DNA from: Selaginella tamariscina
Lineage: Eukaryota; Streptophyta; Lycopodiopsida; Selaginellales; Selaginellaceae
Reading direction: 5' to 3'
DNA length: 64,000 nt
Assembly (NCBI GenBank): GCA_003024785.1
Contig: PUQB01000286.1
Location: forward strand, 117,836-181,835
In this document: positions 45,326-56,977 of the stretch, one piece after another
Layout: each line of letters begins with the position of its first letter
Position numbering within the stretch: the stretch's first letter is position 1
Made by a program: the position numbers and the translations under genes
The notes under the pieces: model-generated
Database searches by the model: none
Told to the model about the DNA's origin: nothing
What the model saw: only the letters and a program-made list of their open reading frames with translations

Positions 45326-46270
45326 ATGGCAAATTTTGAGGAATTTCAACACGAGTACCAAATGTTGCTTCATGGGCTGGCCACTTTGTGCCAACTGGTC
45401 ACGATCTATAAGGTTCTACCAAACATGGTGCATGTAACTATTGATGCATCCTCCAAGGTTGCTGCACAGGCTCTCTCTCAAGCATTCGTGGTTTCCTCTC
45501 CATTGAACTCTTCTTTAAAGTTAAATATTAGCATGCTAGAGAAGTTCAGTGGCAATCGCGCTGATTTTTAAGGTTTTTTAAATCAGATTATGCTTTTAAT
45601 TCGCATGCAACCACACCCCTACTTGACTGATGACAAACGGTTGGCCTTTTGGCATCCTTACTAGTTGGATCCTCATGGGCTTGGGTTGCCCTTTTGTTGG
45701 AGCATGATGACCCATTAATGGAAAATTTTGAAGAATTTGTGGCTGCTTTTGAAGCTTGCTTTGGAGATCCCAATAAGTATCATTCCACATGCACAAAGTT
45801 AAGGAAACTCGCACAAGGATTCCGACCAGTTTTCGTCTATGCATCCAAATTTCAGCAACTTTGCACAAACATTCCATGAGACGAGACTGCATTCATCGAG
45901 CACTTCCATTTTGGGTTAAGGGATGATGTGAAGGACCTTCTCCTTTTGTTACCGGGATGCCCAAACTTTAGCAAAGATCATGTAATAGGCCGTTTGCTGC
46001 GAACAATCGTTTGTTCGAGCGTTGTCAGGAAAAATCTTGTCAGCAGTTCTTTCAAGTCAATCTTGTAGTTGTAGCACATGTTCCTACGACATTTTCTGAA
46101 GTAGTTCCTAGGTTGACAAATACAAGTGTGGCCGACTTTCAGTTGTTAAAAAGCAACATCATTGCAGTGAGAACTTATGCTTATATATGGTGAAGTAAGA
46201 CATAAGGTGGTAGAATGTCTTGTTAAAGCTAGGAAGTTCACGACGCATGAAGTTGAAGTTGAAGTTTAGT
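45326..46270 (+). pseudogene. A4 gag relic
   Basis: ATG at 45326 (MANFEEFQHEYQMLLHGLATL). It aligns with A3 gag through HFRFGLRDDV-equivalent sequence near 45900, with stops at about 45569 and 45880 and frame changes. The zinc knuckle region (about 46140-46220) is degenerate. Confidence 0.85.
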
Positions 46271-46289
46271 TGAAAAAATTCAAGATCCA

Positions 46290-46720
46290 CTTTGTTTAGG
46301 AGCCGCAAAGTTGGATGTAGGCGCATGTTCCATTGGTGTTGCTCACACCATTTCATCACTCAAGTTTCCTGTACACATTCACCTCAATAATTGAAAGATT
46401 AAGGAGTCTGCCCTACTAGACACTGGTGCAAATGCATGCTTCATGAATGACACTTTTGCAATTTAGCATGTTATTCCGGTGGTAAAGTTGAAGCGTGTAG
46501 TTCATGTAAAAGTTGTAGATGGTTGTCTGATTGCTTCTAGCGTAGTTACCAATGCTACCACACCTCTCTCTTGCACCCATGGCGCATTCAATTGTTTGAT
46601 TTTCTTTAACTTGATTAAGATTCGGATGACTTCCATTGTTTTAGGCATGCCATGGTTCGTAGTTGCAAATCCTCAGATCGATTGAAGGTCTAGGACGCTC
46701 ACGTTTTCCTCTCCGGTAAC
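46290..46720 (+). pseudogene. A4 protease relic
   Basis: Aligns with the A3 protease. LLDTGANACF is still readable near 46419, then an in-frame TAG near 46464. Cut at 46720. Confidence 0.82.
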
Positions 46721-48566
46721 CACCCCCGGAGCCCTCACCCTTTCTCATACACGTGGTGAACCAAACCAAGGTGGTCCCTAAGGGCATCATGAGGAAGGTA
46801 AGCATAAGGATCCAGAGCATCAAGTTCCTGATAAACATGGTCGTCCTCGACATGCACGCAAAAGGAGGGTTCGACTTACTCATGGGTCGGCCGTGGCTCC
46901 GGGGAGCAAGGGTACAGCACGATTAGGAGAAGCAGCGGATTCAGTTTCCCGTCAAGGAGGGGGTCGTAGAAACAACTCCCGGCGCCACCCTCGGAATCAC
47001 GACCCCAGGAATACCATCTCTTGGACTGGGGGGAGGGGCTGGATGATGAGGAAGAAGCGGCCATCCTAGCATGTTTTGCCAGAGCTATTCATCATAGGAG
47101 AGGTGGATCCTCAACAGGAAGTACGGGAGTCGGTTGCTACGTACCTAATGACTCGGGTAGAAACTGGAGCAAACACTCCAGAAGCTCAAATCCCGAGGTG
47201 GCCTGTTCTGTGAAAGGAAATGAAGAGTCTAGCCCTGTCAGCCCAGGAAGAGTACGTAGCAAACCAATGTATGGGTGGAACATAACTCCCGAAGTAGCGG
47301 TCAAGCAGGTCAACATAGGCACCAACGAAAAACCTGACTAGTAAATATTAATGCTCACATCGGAGCACAGCTAGAAGAGTAGATTACTGACTGTCTTTGA
47401 AGATACAGGGAGGTATTTGCCTGGACCTATCACGACCTAAGGGTACCGCCGGAATTGTGCCAGCACCGAATTAAATTAAAACCAGACACTTGACCTAGCC
47501 GATAACAACACTACCGCATCAACCCAAACTACGCCCGAAAAGCCAAACAAGAGATCGACAAGTGACTCGAAGCGGACTTCGTCTACCCCATCAAGATCCG
47601 GAATGGCTGTCACCAATTGTGATCATACCAAAGAAAGACGACCGGCTGAGGATTTGCATAGATTACCAACGGCTGAATGCTGCCACGGAGAAGGACCCGT
47701 TCCCTATTCCATTCACAAAGGCCATCCTAGAAGACGTAGCGGGCCACGAGATGTACTCGTTCATGGACGGCTTCAGTGGAACAATCATGTGACGACGCAG
47801 CAAACGACCAAGCCAAAACTGCATTCATCATAGACTGGGGTGCTTACGCCTTCAGAGATTAGCCGTTCGGACTCTGCAACGCTCCAGCCACGTTTCTAAG
47901 GTTGGTCCAATGGGTGTTCCCGAACAACCTCACAGATTTTGTCCGGGCATTCTTGGGCAACTTCACAGCTTACGGACCAGCGGAGGACCATGTGACACGC
48001 CTGGAATGGGTATTCCGGCGCTGTCAGGAATATGGATATCTCTTAACCCCTCAAAGTGCGTATTTGGCATGACTGCGGGAAAGCTGCTAGGGCACATCGT
48101 TTCCAAGGAAGGCATCATGGTGGACCCAGGTTCAGTACGAGCACTAGCCGAAATGCCCCCTCCACAAAACGTTACAGAACTCCTAAATTCCTGGGGAAAG
48201 CGGGGTTCTACCGTAAGTTTATCCGGAAGTATGCTGATAGGGCCTAACCAATGACTGAATTACTCACAAGGAAGCTCCGTATGAATGGACCACCCACCGA
48301 TAGGCAAATTTCGAAACATAAAGCACTAGCTGGTGTAAGTGCCCATCCTCATTCCACCGGATTGGAACCGCCAGTTTCACCTACAGACGGATGGTTCAAG
48401 CATAGCAGCGGGTGCGGTCCTGTCTCAGGAGGACGACGAGAGGATGCTCCAACCCATAGCATACGGAAGTCTATTCATGATGCCAGCCGAACGCAACTAC
48501 TCGACGACCGACAAAGAATGCCTGGTAGTCATTTACGGGGTATCCAAGTTTTGCCACTACCTTCTG
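46721..48566 (+). mobile_element. Element C fragment: protease C-part, RT, RNase H of a Tat/Athila-like gypsy
   Basis: Begins EPSPFLIHVVNQTKVVPKGI, then GGFDLLMGRPWLRGA, the C-terminal half of a Tat/Athila-type protease. RT is readable at about 47562-47800 (WLSPIVIIPKKDDRLRICID, NAATEKDPFPIPFT, DGFSG). The catalytic box near 47950 reads FLGNF where FLDDF is expected, so it is dead. RNase H is seen as FHLQTDGSSIAAGAVLSQ and NYSTTDKECLVVIYGVSKF (48339-48560). Cut at 48566 by a family B LTR. GC-rich and unrelated to family A. Confidence 0.85.
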
Positions 48567-50261
48567 TGTCATAGTTTCTACTACGACTCCTCTTTTACTT
48601 TGGATGTTGACTGATATTACCTACTGGATTATGTGATGAACCCTAGATGTAGAAGAAACAGGCATGCATAGTGCACTTGGGTATCTAGTGATGGTCTGGC
48701 CGGGTCGTTAAATATTTGCAAGAAACTCTAGGCGAAGCTAACACTTCCATTTAGAAAACTCTCCCCCGTTTTGATGTTCCAGGTTAGGAGTTTTCACAAA
48801 GTATAGCTTGTCAAAATAAGGGTTAGGGACACCTCTAGGGTTGACCTAACCCTAAAGTTGCCCTAACCCCACGCCCTAAACCCCCCCCTAGGGGTTAGGT
48901 TTAGGGTTAGGTTAGGACAACTCAACTTCTCTAAGGGCTGGCATTTCCATGCAACCCACTTACTCATGTAGGAAAACAAGGGGGGGCTCCATCACATAAA
49001 TAAGGTAGAGTATACGTAGAGAGCTCCTAGGTTCATGACTAAGTTCGTTGCTCTTCTGCTGATGCAAGCTTTAGTTTGTGTCGTTAAGGTACAACCCTCT
49101 GTTGTGCTGCCCTAACTTCCAGATGATAGGGGTACGTCCCACCTTCGGGGTAGCTTACTCTTAATGTTGGCGAATCCATGCCTGGGAGGTTTTGTCGGGA
49201 TGCACGTTCCAAGAGGCAGAGGTTGTGGCTTGTCTCTAGCCTCCTCCTCCACGTCAAGCTAGGTGTAGCACTCATGGCCAAGCAAGGCACATCTGTGTCC
49301 TTGACTGGCTGTGGGTGTGGGATCTTGTTTACATTATCAGTTCATGTGGGTTCACTAAGAGGTTCTAGAGTTGGCATTTAGGGGCCATGTTTGTGGCACT
49401 TTGTGCAACTCTTGAATCTAAAGGGCTATGGCATGATAGCCCACATCGTGGAAGGCAGTGTCACATGGAGATATTGACACTGGACTAGACGTCACACGAT
49501 ATAACGCCCAAGGCACGCCCTTTGGGGTTGTGTCATGGGTTTGTCGCCAAGGGGTTGGATACTCTAATAAACATACATGCTTGTGTTTGCACTAGGGGTG
49601 TTAAACCTTGAGCATTTGCTCAATGGAGGTTAGGTCTCGTAATTAGGTGTGCTTTGGCACACCTGGGTAGGGGGGTGTTCTCCTTATGATCTAAGGGTTG
49701 AACAACCTAAGCTCATTAGCAAAAACCTTATCATGAAACACTCACAAGGTCATATACTTAGGGTTATCCAAACCTAGCCTTAAGGAGTTTCCTTAGCAGA
49801 ACACTCATGTCCACCTACGGCGCACACTCATGTCCTCACTAAGTACTAGTCTTAAGTCTAGGTATGACTTGGCCACTCAAACCCTTAAGGGTTAGTCGTG
49901 GTTTAGGGTGCCCCTTGTTGCCCTCTCCCAGATGAGGGTGATTCCTTAAGGGGTAAGTGACGATGCCTTAGCTTTGTCACAAGGGTATGTGTGAGACACA
50001 TTTTCTTTTGTGGAGTTAGGGCATGAGCATGTCTAGGTCTACTAGGACAGGATCCTAAAGTCTACTCGGGTTATCCTCTAGGGTTTAGGGGAAGATCATT
50101 AGGGGATTTAGGGTAGGACTCTTAATCTTTTGCCTAATTGGGCCCCTGAGTTAGACTCTTAGGGTTATCTTGGAAGACTTAGCGTTGCTCACACAGGGTT
50201 ATGACGCCGAATGGCCACTTGGCAGCCACGCGTGTTGGACCTTTGGGTTAAAACTCTGACA
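48567..50261 (+). repeat. B2 5' LTR (1695 bp)
   Basis: TGTCATAGTTTCTACTACGAC...AAACTCTGACA. Contains the telomere-like block (48825-48925) and a promoter-like CATAAATAAGGTAGAGTATACG near 48995. It has only one copy of the unit that is tandem in B3 LTRs. Confidence 0.88.
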
Positions 50262-50263
50262 AC

Positions 50264-50275
50264 TGGTATTGGAGC
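50264..50275 (+). promoter_or_regulatory. B2 primer-binding site (Met-tRNA-like)
   Basis: TGGTATTGGAGC, two nt after the LTR, differs at two positions from TGGTATCAGAGC, the usual plant initiator-Met tRNA site. B4 has TGGTATCGGAGC (63535). Confidence 0.75.
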
Positions 50276-51607
50276 CTATTCTTTGCTATCAGTAGGACTA
50301 CCTAAAGTGTAGTGTATTTTAGGGTTTAGTTAGTTCTAAATTCTTGAAGTACTCTATCACTTTCAGCTAACATCTGAATTCTGCGTAGAGAGTTGGTTCT
50401 AAGATCTATAACTCTTTAGAGAACACCTACTTCATTAGTGGGTGTGGGTTATGGACTCCATTGTTGGTGGTAGCACACGGAAGGCAACTTCCAAGTTATA
50501 TGCCAGGTTATTTTACCTTATGGATGTTCATGTTACTTTACGATATACTCCCACAAAACGTGGCATGTTAGTTTGTTCTGGCTTACAAACTAAGTCTTAT
50601 GAGATGGGCCTTGTGATATCCTATTCTACACATTATTGAAAATTTTTCTTTTTCTTTAAGGTGTTTGCAATTGGAATAACACATGATTTGAGAACGTGAC
50701 TATGTCGATTGAGTTTTGGCTTAAGTCAAGATTCAATATTGAGTCAAGTAGAGTGTTCAAACGGGGAAAGGCTTATGTTAAATGTGCATCTTTGACTTCG
50801 GGAGAAGGGGCATATTAAAACATAACAGGGAACACTACATTTTGACATAAAGTATAAAATAAACTCTCATTATAGTACATGTTTTCGAGAGTGTAACTCT
50901 AGAAGCAGACTATGGTGTTGAACTGGTAATATAACGGAATGTCGAATATTAACATATGATGAATATGTTAAGTAGTGAGTTTGAAGATTCAATGTAATCA
51001 AAGTATTGTCCGATGTTCGCAATATTTTGATGATGCTAGCTACAAATAACATTAGGTGGAATAGTTTACTAAAATTCAAGTCCCTTAATTTGAATAAAGT
51101 ATAACGTGAAATCTTAATTAGTTGTAAGCGTGCACTTTGTATTCAAGTTGGCTAACTTAGCTAACTCATTTGAAGTTGTATCTCATATAGGATCATGAGA
51201 GAGATTTGGGATAACAATTTAAGGATTCCGCTTTCTTATCAGTACAGTTTTGGAGTAGATAGCATGATCTACAAGAAACAAAAATGTTGAAAACATATGT
51301 TTACATTTTTTTTTTTAGTTTATCGAGTAATGGAGAACTTGCGTAGTGAAGGCGTTTGCACACACTTGTGCATTTTCATTGTTAACTCTTTAAAGCTTAA
51401 AATTTGTAACAATGTTTACAACATGGGATAGGCTCTTGAACAAGGGTGATTCCTTGATTTAAAAAAAGAGAGCATGATTTGGGATTCTCCACTTTGGTTA
51501 TCGACTAAGTAAGGAAACTTGTTAAGTTTGATAACTTATGTTGGGAACTATCGATGTGTTAGTAACAGTTGGATTTTCATTAGAGGTTTAGTGCATGTAC
51601 CTCCTTA

Positions 51608-53395
51608 TGTCATAGTTTTTACTATGACTCGACCCTTTACTTTGGACGTTGACTGTTGTTACCTACTGTATTATGTTGATGGACCCTAGATGTAGTGAGA
51701 AACAGCCCCGCTTAGTGCACTTAGGGTAGTTCGGCCGGCTATCTTTAGATATCGCGAGAAACTCTAAGTGAAGGTAGCACTTACCTTCTAGAAAACCCAC
51801 CCCCAATTTTGACGTCCCAAATAGGCTGATTGGTCCTTGCAAATGAGTTCGGCGTGATAAGTAGGGTTAGGAACACCCCTAGGGTTGCCCTAACCCACGC
51901 CCTAAAACCCCCACCCCCTTGGGTAGGGTTTTAGGGGTAAGAGTAAGGGTGAGTTATAGGCTCATATTGCTAATTTGTCTAAGGGCTAAAACATGCCAGC
52001 CCACTAACACAAATAGGAAAAGGAGGGGGGGGCTCCGTCACATAATAAGGTAAAGTATACGTAGGAGAGTCCTGGGTTCATGAATGAGTTCGTTGCTCTT
52101 CTGCCGGTGCAAGCTTCAGCTTGTGTCATTAAGGTACAACCCTCTGTTGTGCCGCCCTAACTTCCAGATGCCAGGGGTACGTCCCACCTTCGGGGTAGCT
52201 TACCCTTAACATTGGCGAATCCATGCCTGGGAGGTCTTATCGGGATGCACGTTCCAAGAGGCAGAGGTTGAGGCTTGTCTCCAGCCTCCTCCTCCACGTC
52301 AAGCTAGGTGTAGCACTCATGGCCAAGCAAGGCACATCCGTGTCCTTGTCCAACTGTGGGCGGGGATCTTGTTTGACAGGTTCACGTTACCTAGTTCCTG
52401 AGGGTTCATTGAGGGTTCTAGAATTGGCATTTAGGAACCACGTTTGTGGTACTTGGTGCAACTCTTGAATCTAAGGGCTATGGCATGATAGCTCACATCT
52501 TGGAAGGCAGTGTCACATGGGGATTGACACTGGGCTAAACGTCACATGGTACAACGCCCGAGGCACGCCCTTTGGGGTTATGTCATGGGCTTGTCGCTAA
52601 GGGGTTGGATACTCTAGCAAACAGGCATGCTTGTGCTTGCACTAGGGTGCTAAGCCTTGGGCATCCGCTCGAGGGAGGTTAGATTCGTAACTAGGTGTGC
52701 TTTGGCACACTTGGTTAGGGGAGTGTTCTCCTTGGAATCCAGGGTTGAACAACCTAAGCTCATTAGCAGAAGCCCTTTCGTAAGGCACTCGCAAGGCCAT
52801 GTGCTTAGGGTTATCCCAAACCTAGCCTTAGGGAGTTTGCTTAGCAGAACACTCGTGTTTGCCTACGGCACACACTCGTGTCCTCACTAAGTACTAGCCC
52901 AGGTCTAGGGTGTAACTTGGCCACTCAAACCCTTAGGGGTTAGTCGTGGTTCAGGGTACCCCTTGTCGCCCTAAAGGGGTTGTACTCCCGGATGAGGGTG
53001 ATTCCTCAAGGGGTAAGTGACAATGCCTTAGCTCTGTCACGGGGTATGTGTGGGAACACACGTCTCCTTGATGGGTTAGGGCATGAGCCTGTCTAGGTCT
53101 TCTAGGGCAAGACCTTAAGTCAACTAGGGTTATCCTCAAGGGTTTTGGGGTAGACACTCTAGGGAGACTTAGGCTAAACCCTAAGTCAACTAGGGTTATC
53201 CCTCAAGGGTTCTGGGGGCAGACATTCTAGGGAGACTAGGCTAAACCCTAAGTCTCTTGTCCACTTGGGCATTAGAGTCTAACCCTAGGGGTCGTTGGGG
53301 TTGTTCTGGGGAACTTAGCGTTGCTCACACATGTGATGACGCCCGAATGGCCACCTGGCAGCCACGTGTTGGCCCTTTGGGTTAAAACTCTGACA
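51608..53395 (+). repeat. B3 5' LTR (1788 bp)
   Basis: Nearly identical to 56978-58875 apart from small indels. Carries two copies of a 66-bp unit starting GTCAACTAGGG (53119 and 53185) and the telomere-like block at about 51870-51945. Confidence 0.92.
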
Positions 53396-56300
53396 ATTGA
53401 TAGCGAAGCCTATTCTCTACGGTCAGTAGGACTACCTAAAGTGAATTGTATTTTAGGGTTTAGCTAATTTTAAATTCTTTGAAGTACTCTATCACTTTCG
53501 GCTAATGTCTGAATTCTGCATGGAGAGTTGGTTCTGAGATCTATAACTCTTCAGAGTACACCTACTTCATAAGTGTGTGGGTTATGGACTTAGAAGGTAG
53601 CACTTGGAAGTCAGCTTCCAAGTTGTATGCCAGGTTACTTTATCATTTACTTCCACAAGACAAGGCATGTTAGTTTGTTTTTATCATTTACTTCCACAAG
53701 ACAAGGCATGTTAGTTTGTTCTGGCTTACAAACTAAGTTCTTGTGAGATGGGCCTTGTGATATCCTATTCACACATTATTGAAAATTTTCTTTTTCTTTA
53801 AGGTGTTTCATTTGGGATAACACATGATTTGAAAACAGATAGTGTCCATTGAGTTTTGGTTAATCGAGTTCGACAAAAGTGTTCAAACGGGAAAGACTTA
53901 TGTTCAGAAGTGCATCTTTGACTTCGAGAGAAGGGGCATATTCAAACATAAGAGTGAACATATAATACAACGAAATGTCAAATATTAACATATGATGAAT
54001 ATGTTAAGAAGTTGATTCGAAGATCCAATGTAATCAAAGTATTGTCCGATGTTCGCAATATTTTGATGATGCTAGCTACAAATAACATTAGGTGGAATAG
54101 TTTACTAAGTTCAAGTCACCTAATTTGAACCTTAGTACAACTTGAAACCTTAGTTAGTTGTAAACACGCACTCTGTATTCAAGTTAGCTAGCTCGACTAC
54201 TTGATTATGAAGTTGTCTCATAAGAGATCATGAGAGAAACTTCGAATAATAGCTAGAGAATTTCGTTATCTTATCAATGCAGCTTTTGAATAGATGGCAT
54301 GATCTACTAGAAAGAGTAATGTTGGAAACATACGTTTACATTTTCAGTTTACTGAGTAATGAAGGACTTGCATAGTGAAGGCGTTCGGCGCACACTTGTG
54401 CATTTTCATTGTTAACTCTTTAATCTTGGAATCTGTAACGTTGTTTGCAATGTGGGGATAAGCTCTTGAGTAAGGGTGATTTCTTGGTTAAGAAGAGCAT
54501 GATTTGGGATTCTCCACTTTGTTTATCGACTAAGTAAGGAAACTTACTAAGTTTGATAACTTATGTTGAGAATTATTAATGAGCTAGTAACAGTCAGATT
54601 TCCATTAGAGGTTTAAGTGCATGTGCCTCCTCAGAGAGTCGGTATTCGATGAGGATCAGAAGTTGGTATTGTTTTCAATAACGATTTCATTTTAGAGTCG
54701 AATACAATTATTCAAAAGACGGTTTCTTGACTCTGCATCATGGTCGCAAATGTGGGCACTTAAAGAATAAATAAAGTATGTATCTTCAATCTTTCGGAAT
54801 ATTGAAAAATAGAACTATTCTTGACTCAAGGTTTGATTATATTCCTTGGGTTAGTCTTTGGTTCTATCTCAAGGTTTGATGGTGTTCCTTGACCTTGGTT
54901 CAATATTCTTAAAAGTAAAGTAGTGGGATTAGCTCAAGAAGATGGTGTCTCTTCTTGATGATTGTAGTTCAAGGTTCGTCCAATATCCGGTTCGAGAATA
55001 TGAGGTTTCCTATCACCTCATCTGTTGAGATATTTATATTTTAAACTTTGGCAGAATTTGTGACAATCTTTTTAAGATGGATTATAAATGACTTGTCAAA
55101 GTATAGTATGGTATCTCTTAAATATTGAGTTTGGAGCGCTCAATATTAAGACTTGGTTATGATCACATGAGGTGGCCATAATCATGAAATATAAAGACTC
55201 AAGCGGACTTGAGTTTCAACACTTTGGTAAGGCACTACCTTAGTGTTATAACTTGAAACGTGTTTCAAGTTAGTTGAGAAATGAAGATTTCTCAATACAT
55301 TGCTTGAGGGGCAATGTGATACTTTCTGGATTGCTAGGTGTCTAGAATGAATAATGTATCTTAGTTCAATGTACTAACTAGATATTTTGTTCATGTTTGG
55401 GGAGATCTATTGAATTATAAGGTATGACTAAAACATGAAGTTGATATAACATTTCAGTGTTATAATAACATTTAGTGGAGGTTGATATCTTACTAAATCA
55501 GTTAGATGAACCAGACACTAGTTCATGATTCCTCTTAGTCTCTGAACAAAGTTCCTTGAAATACTGTCATAACATTATATTTCCGTCTCAAAATTGAAGT
55601 TCGGTGCATGTAAAACTAAGACCATATCTATAATGTAGTTGTAGCATTTTGATTAAATTGATATGATTGTAAGTTTATATCCACTAGTATAACAACTAGT
55701 TGATAAGCTTAGGATTTAAATATTAAAACGATCATTATCCATTCGAGAGTATCAATATCAAAATTGCGACTATTTATAGAATAAGGATTAGTTTAAAAGA
55801 TGTTTATCAACACACTAATTGCTTAAATTAGTAAAATGCTATACTTCGGTATAGTGTTGAAGAAACATTTTCGAAATTAGTTTAAGAGTTGGAAATAAAT
55901 ATAGTGTTATGGAGGCGTACAATATTACGAGTTCAGGGAGACTCTTATCGTGGAAACTAAGTTCTAAAATTCGGTAATTTTAAACTTAGTACGATAAGGA
56001 GTTAGGAAGTATTGAACGGCATCTAGTACGATGTGCTCTTTGGGAATGAGTACAATGAAAGTGACAATTAAGAGACATGTTATCTAAAGGTTGTCGATTG
56101 AGGCACTAGAGATGGGTTGAATTTCCTGGTTTCCACATCGGTTTGTAAGAAAGGTATGTTAGCTTATCGGTCCCTTGAACTGGTCGGTGTTATGAAAGAG
56201 TACAAAGTTGGTTGTGAAAGACGAATGGCAGTTGGCAAAACCTTGTTGTATACATGTGTACAGCCATGCGCCTCTGTGATCGCCTCTGGCCAGATTGACA

Positions 56301-56977
56301 TGTTTACAAAGAACAGGGTTTTACGAATTGTACTCTTGTATCGGAAAAGAGCTTGATTCCGATAAAAGTCTCATACTTAGTCTGGCGTAGCTATATACTA
56401 ATGAGAGATAGGTATAGTAGCAGACCCTTATGAAAAGGGGTAATGAGAAGCACCGAGGGATGCAGAGATATAAGCTATAATATCGTAACATGTGGGACCA
56501 TTGGAAAATCAAAGAAAAGCGAAGGTGTTTGGTCAAGCATTTGAGAAGTGCTTGTGTGCGCTAGATGACAGAGGTCATCAACAGCGTTTAATGTTAAGGA
56601 ATAAGCAAGTCTTTATTTCTTGTTAACCAAGGGGCCGGCAACAACACTAACTAAAGGCCTCCAATATAAATTCTAGTTAAGTAAAGAAATTAACCAGTGT
56701 TGTGTGCGTCGAGTGACAGACTTTGCAGACGTGCAAAAGGTCTCCAGGTGACTTCATGTCGCAGGTGGTGCCTCCGGCAGCTGGGTTTACGACTCAATGA
56801 ACAACGGTTCTGAAGTACTTGGTTTGGCGTAATGCAAGGGGGGTAATAAAACTTATGTGAACTTTTGGCTAACTCCGCATAGAGTGATATGTTAGTTTTG
56901 GTTAGTTTTTTCTAACATCATCTAGTCTTAGAGTTGGACGTCAACAAGGACGTTGACATTTTCAAAGGCGGGGAGTG
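53396..56977 (+). other. B3 internal domain, non-coding but shared by B1, B2 and B3
   Basis: The order of segments matches B1 (21692-23840) and B2, and the first 200 bp also match the B4 leader. No frame over 80 codons; the 79-codon frame at 56117-56356 has no motif. Presumed cis signals for packaging and reverse transcription lie next to the primer site and before the polypurine tract. Confidence 0.8.

Larger units (their letters stand above)
44766..46720 (+). mobile_element. A4: truncated, decayed family A element
   Basis: Family A LTR, primer site, gag and part of protease in the same order as A3. Sequence similarity stops at 46720 inside the stretch after protease (ACGTTTTCCTCTCCGGTAAC), where element C begins. 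Many stops, plus C-to-T/G-to-A drift relative to A3. Confidence 0.9.

Noticed and set aside
56117-56356. 79-aa frame near the end of the B3 internal region as a coding gene
   Set aside because: Not preserved in B1 or B2, with no domain; counted as chance.
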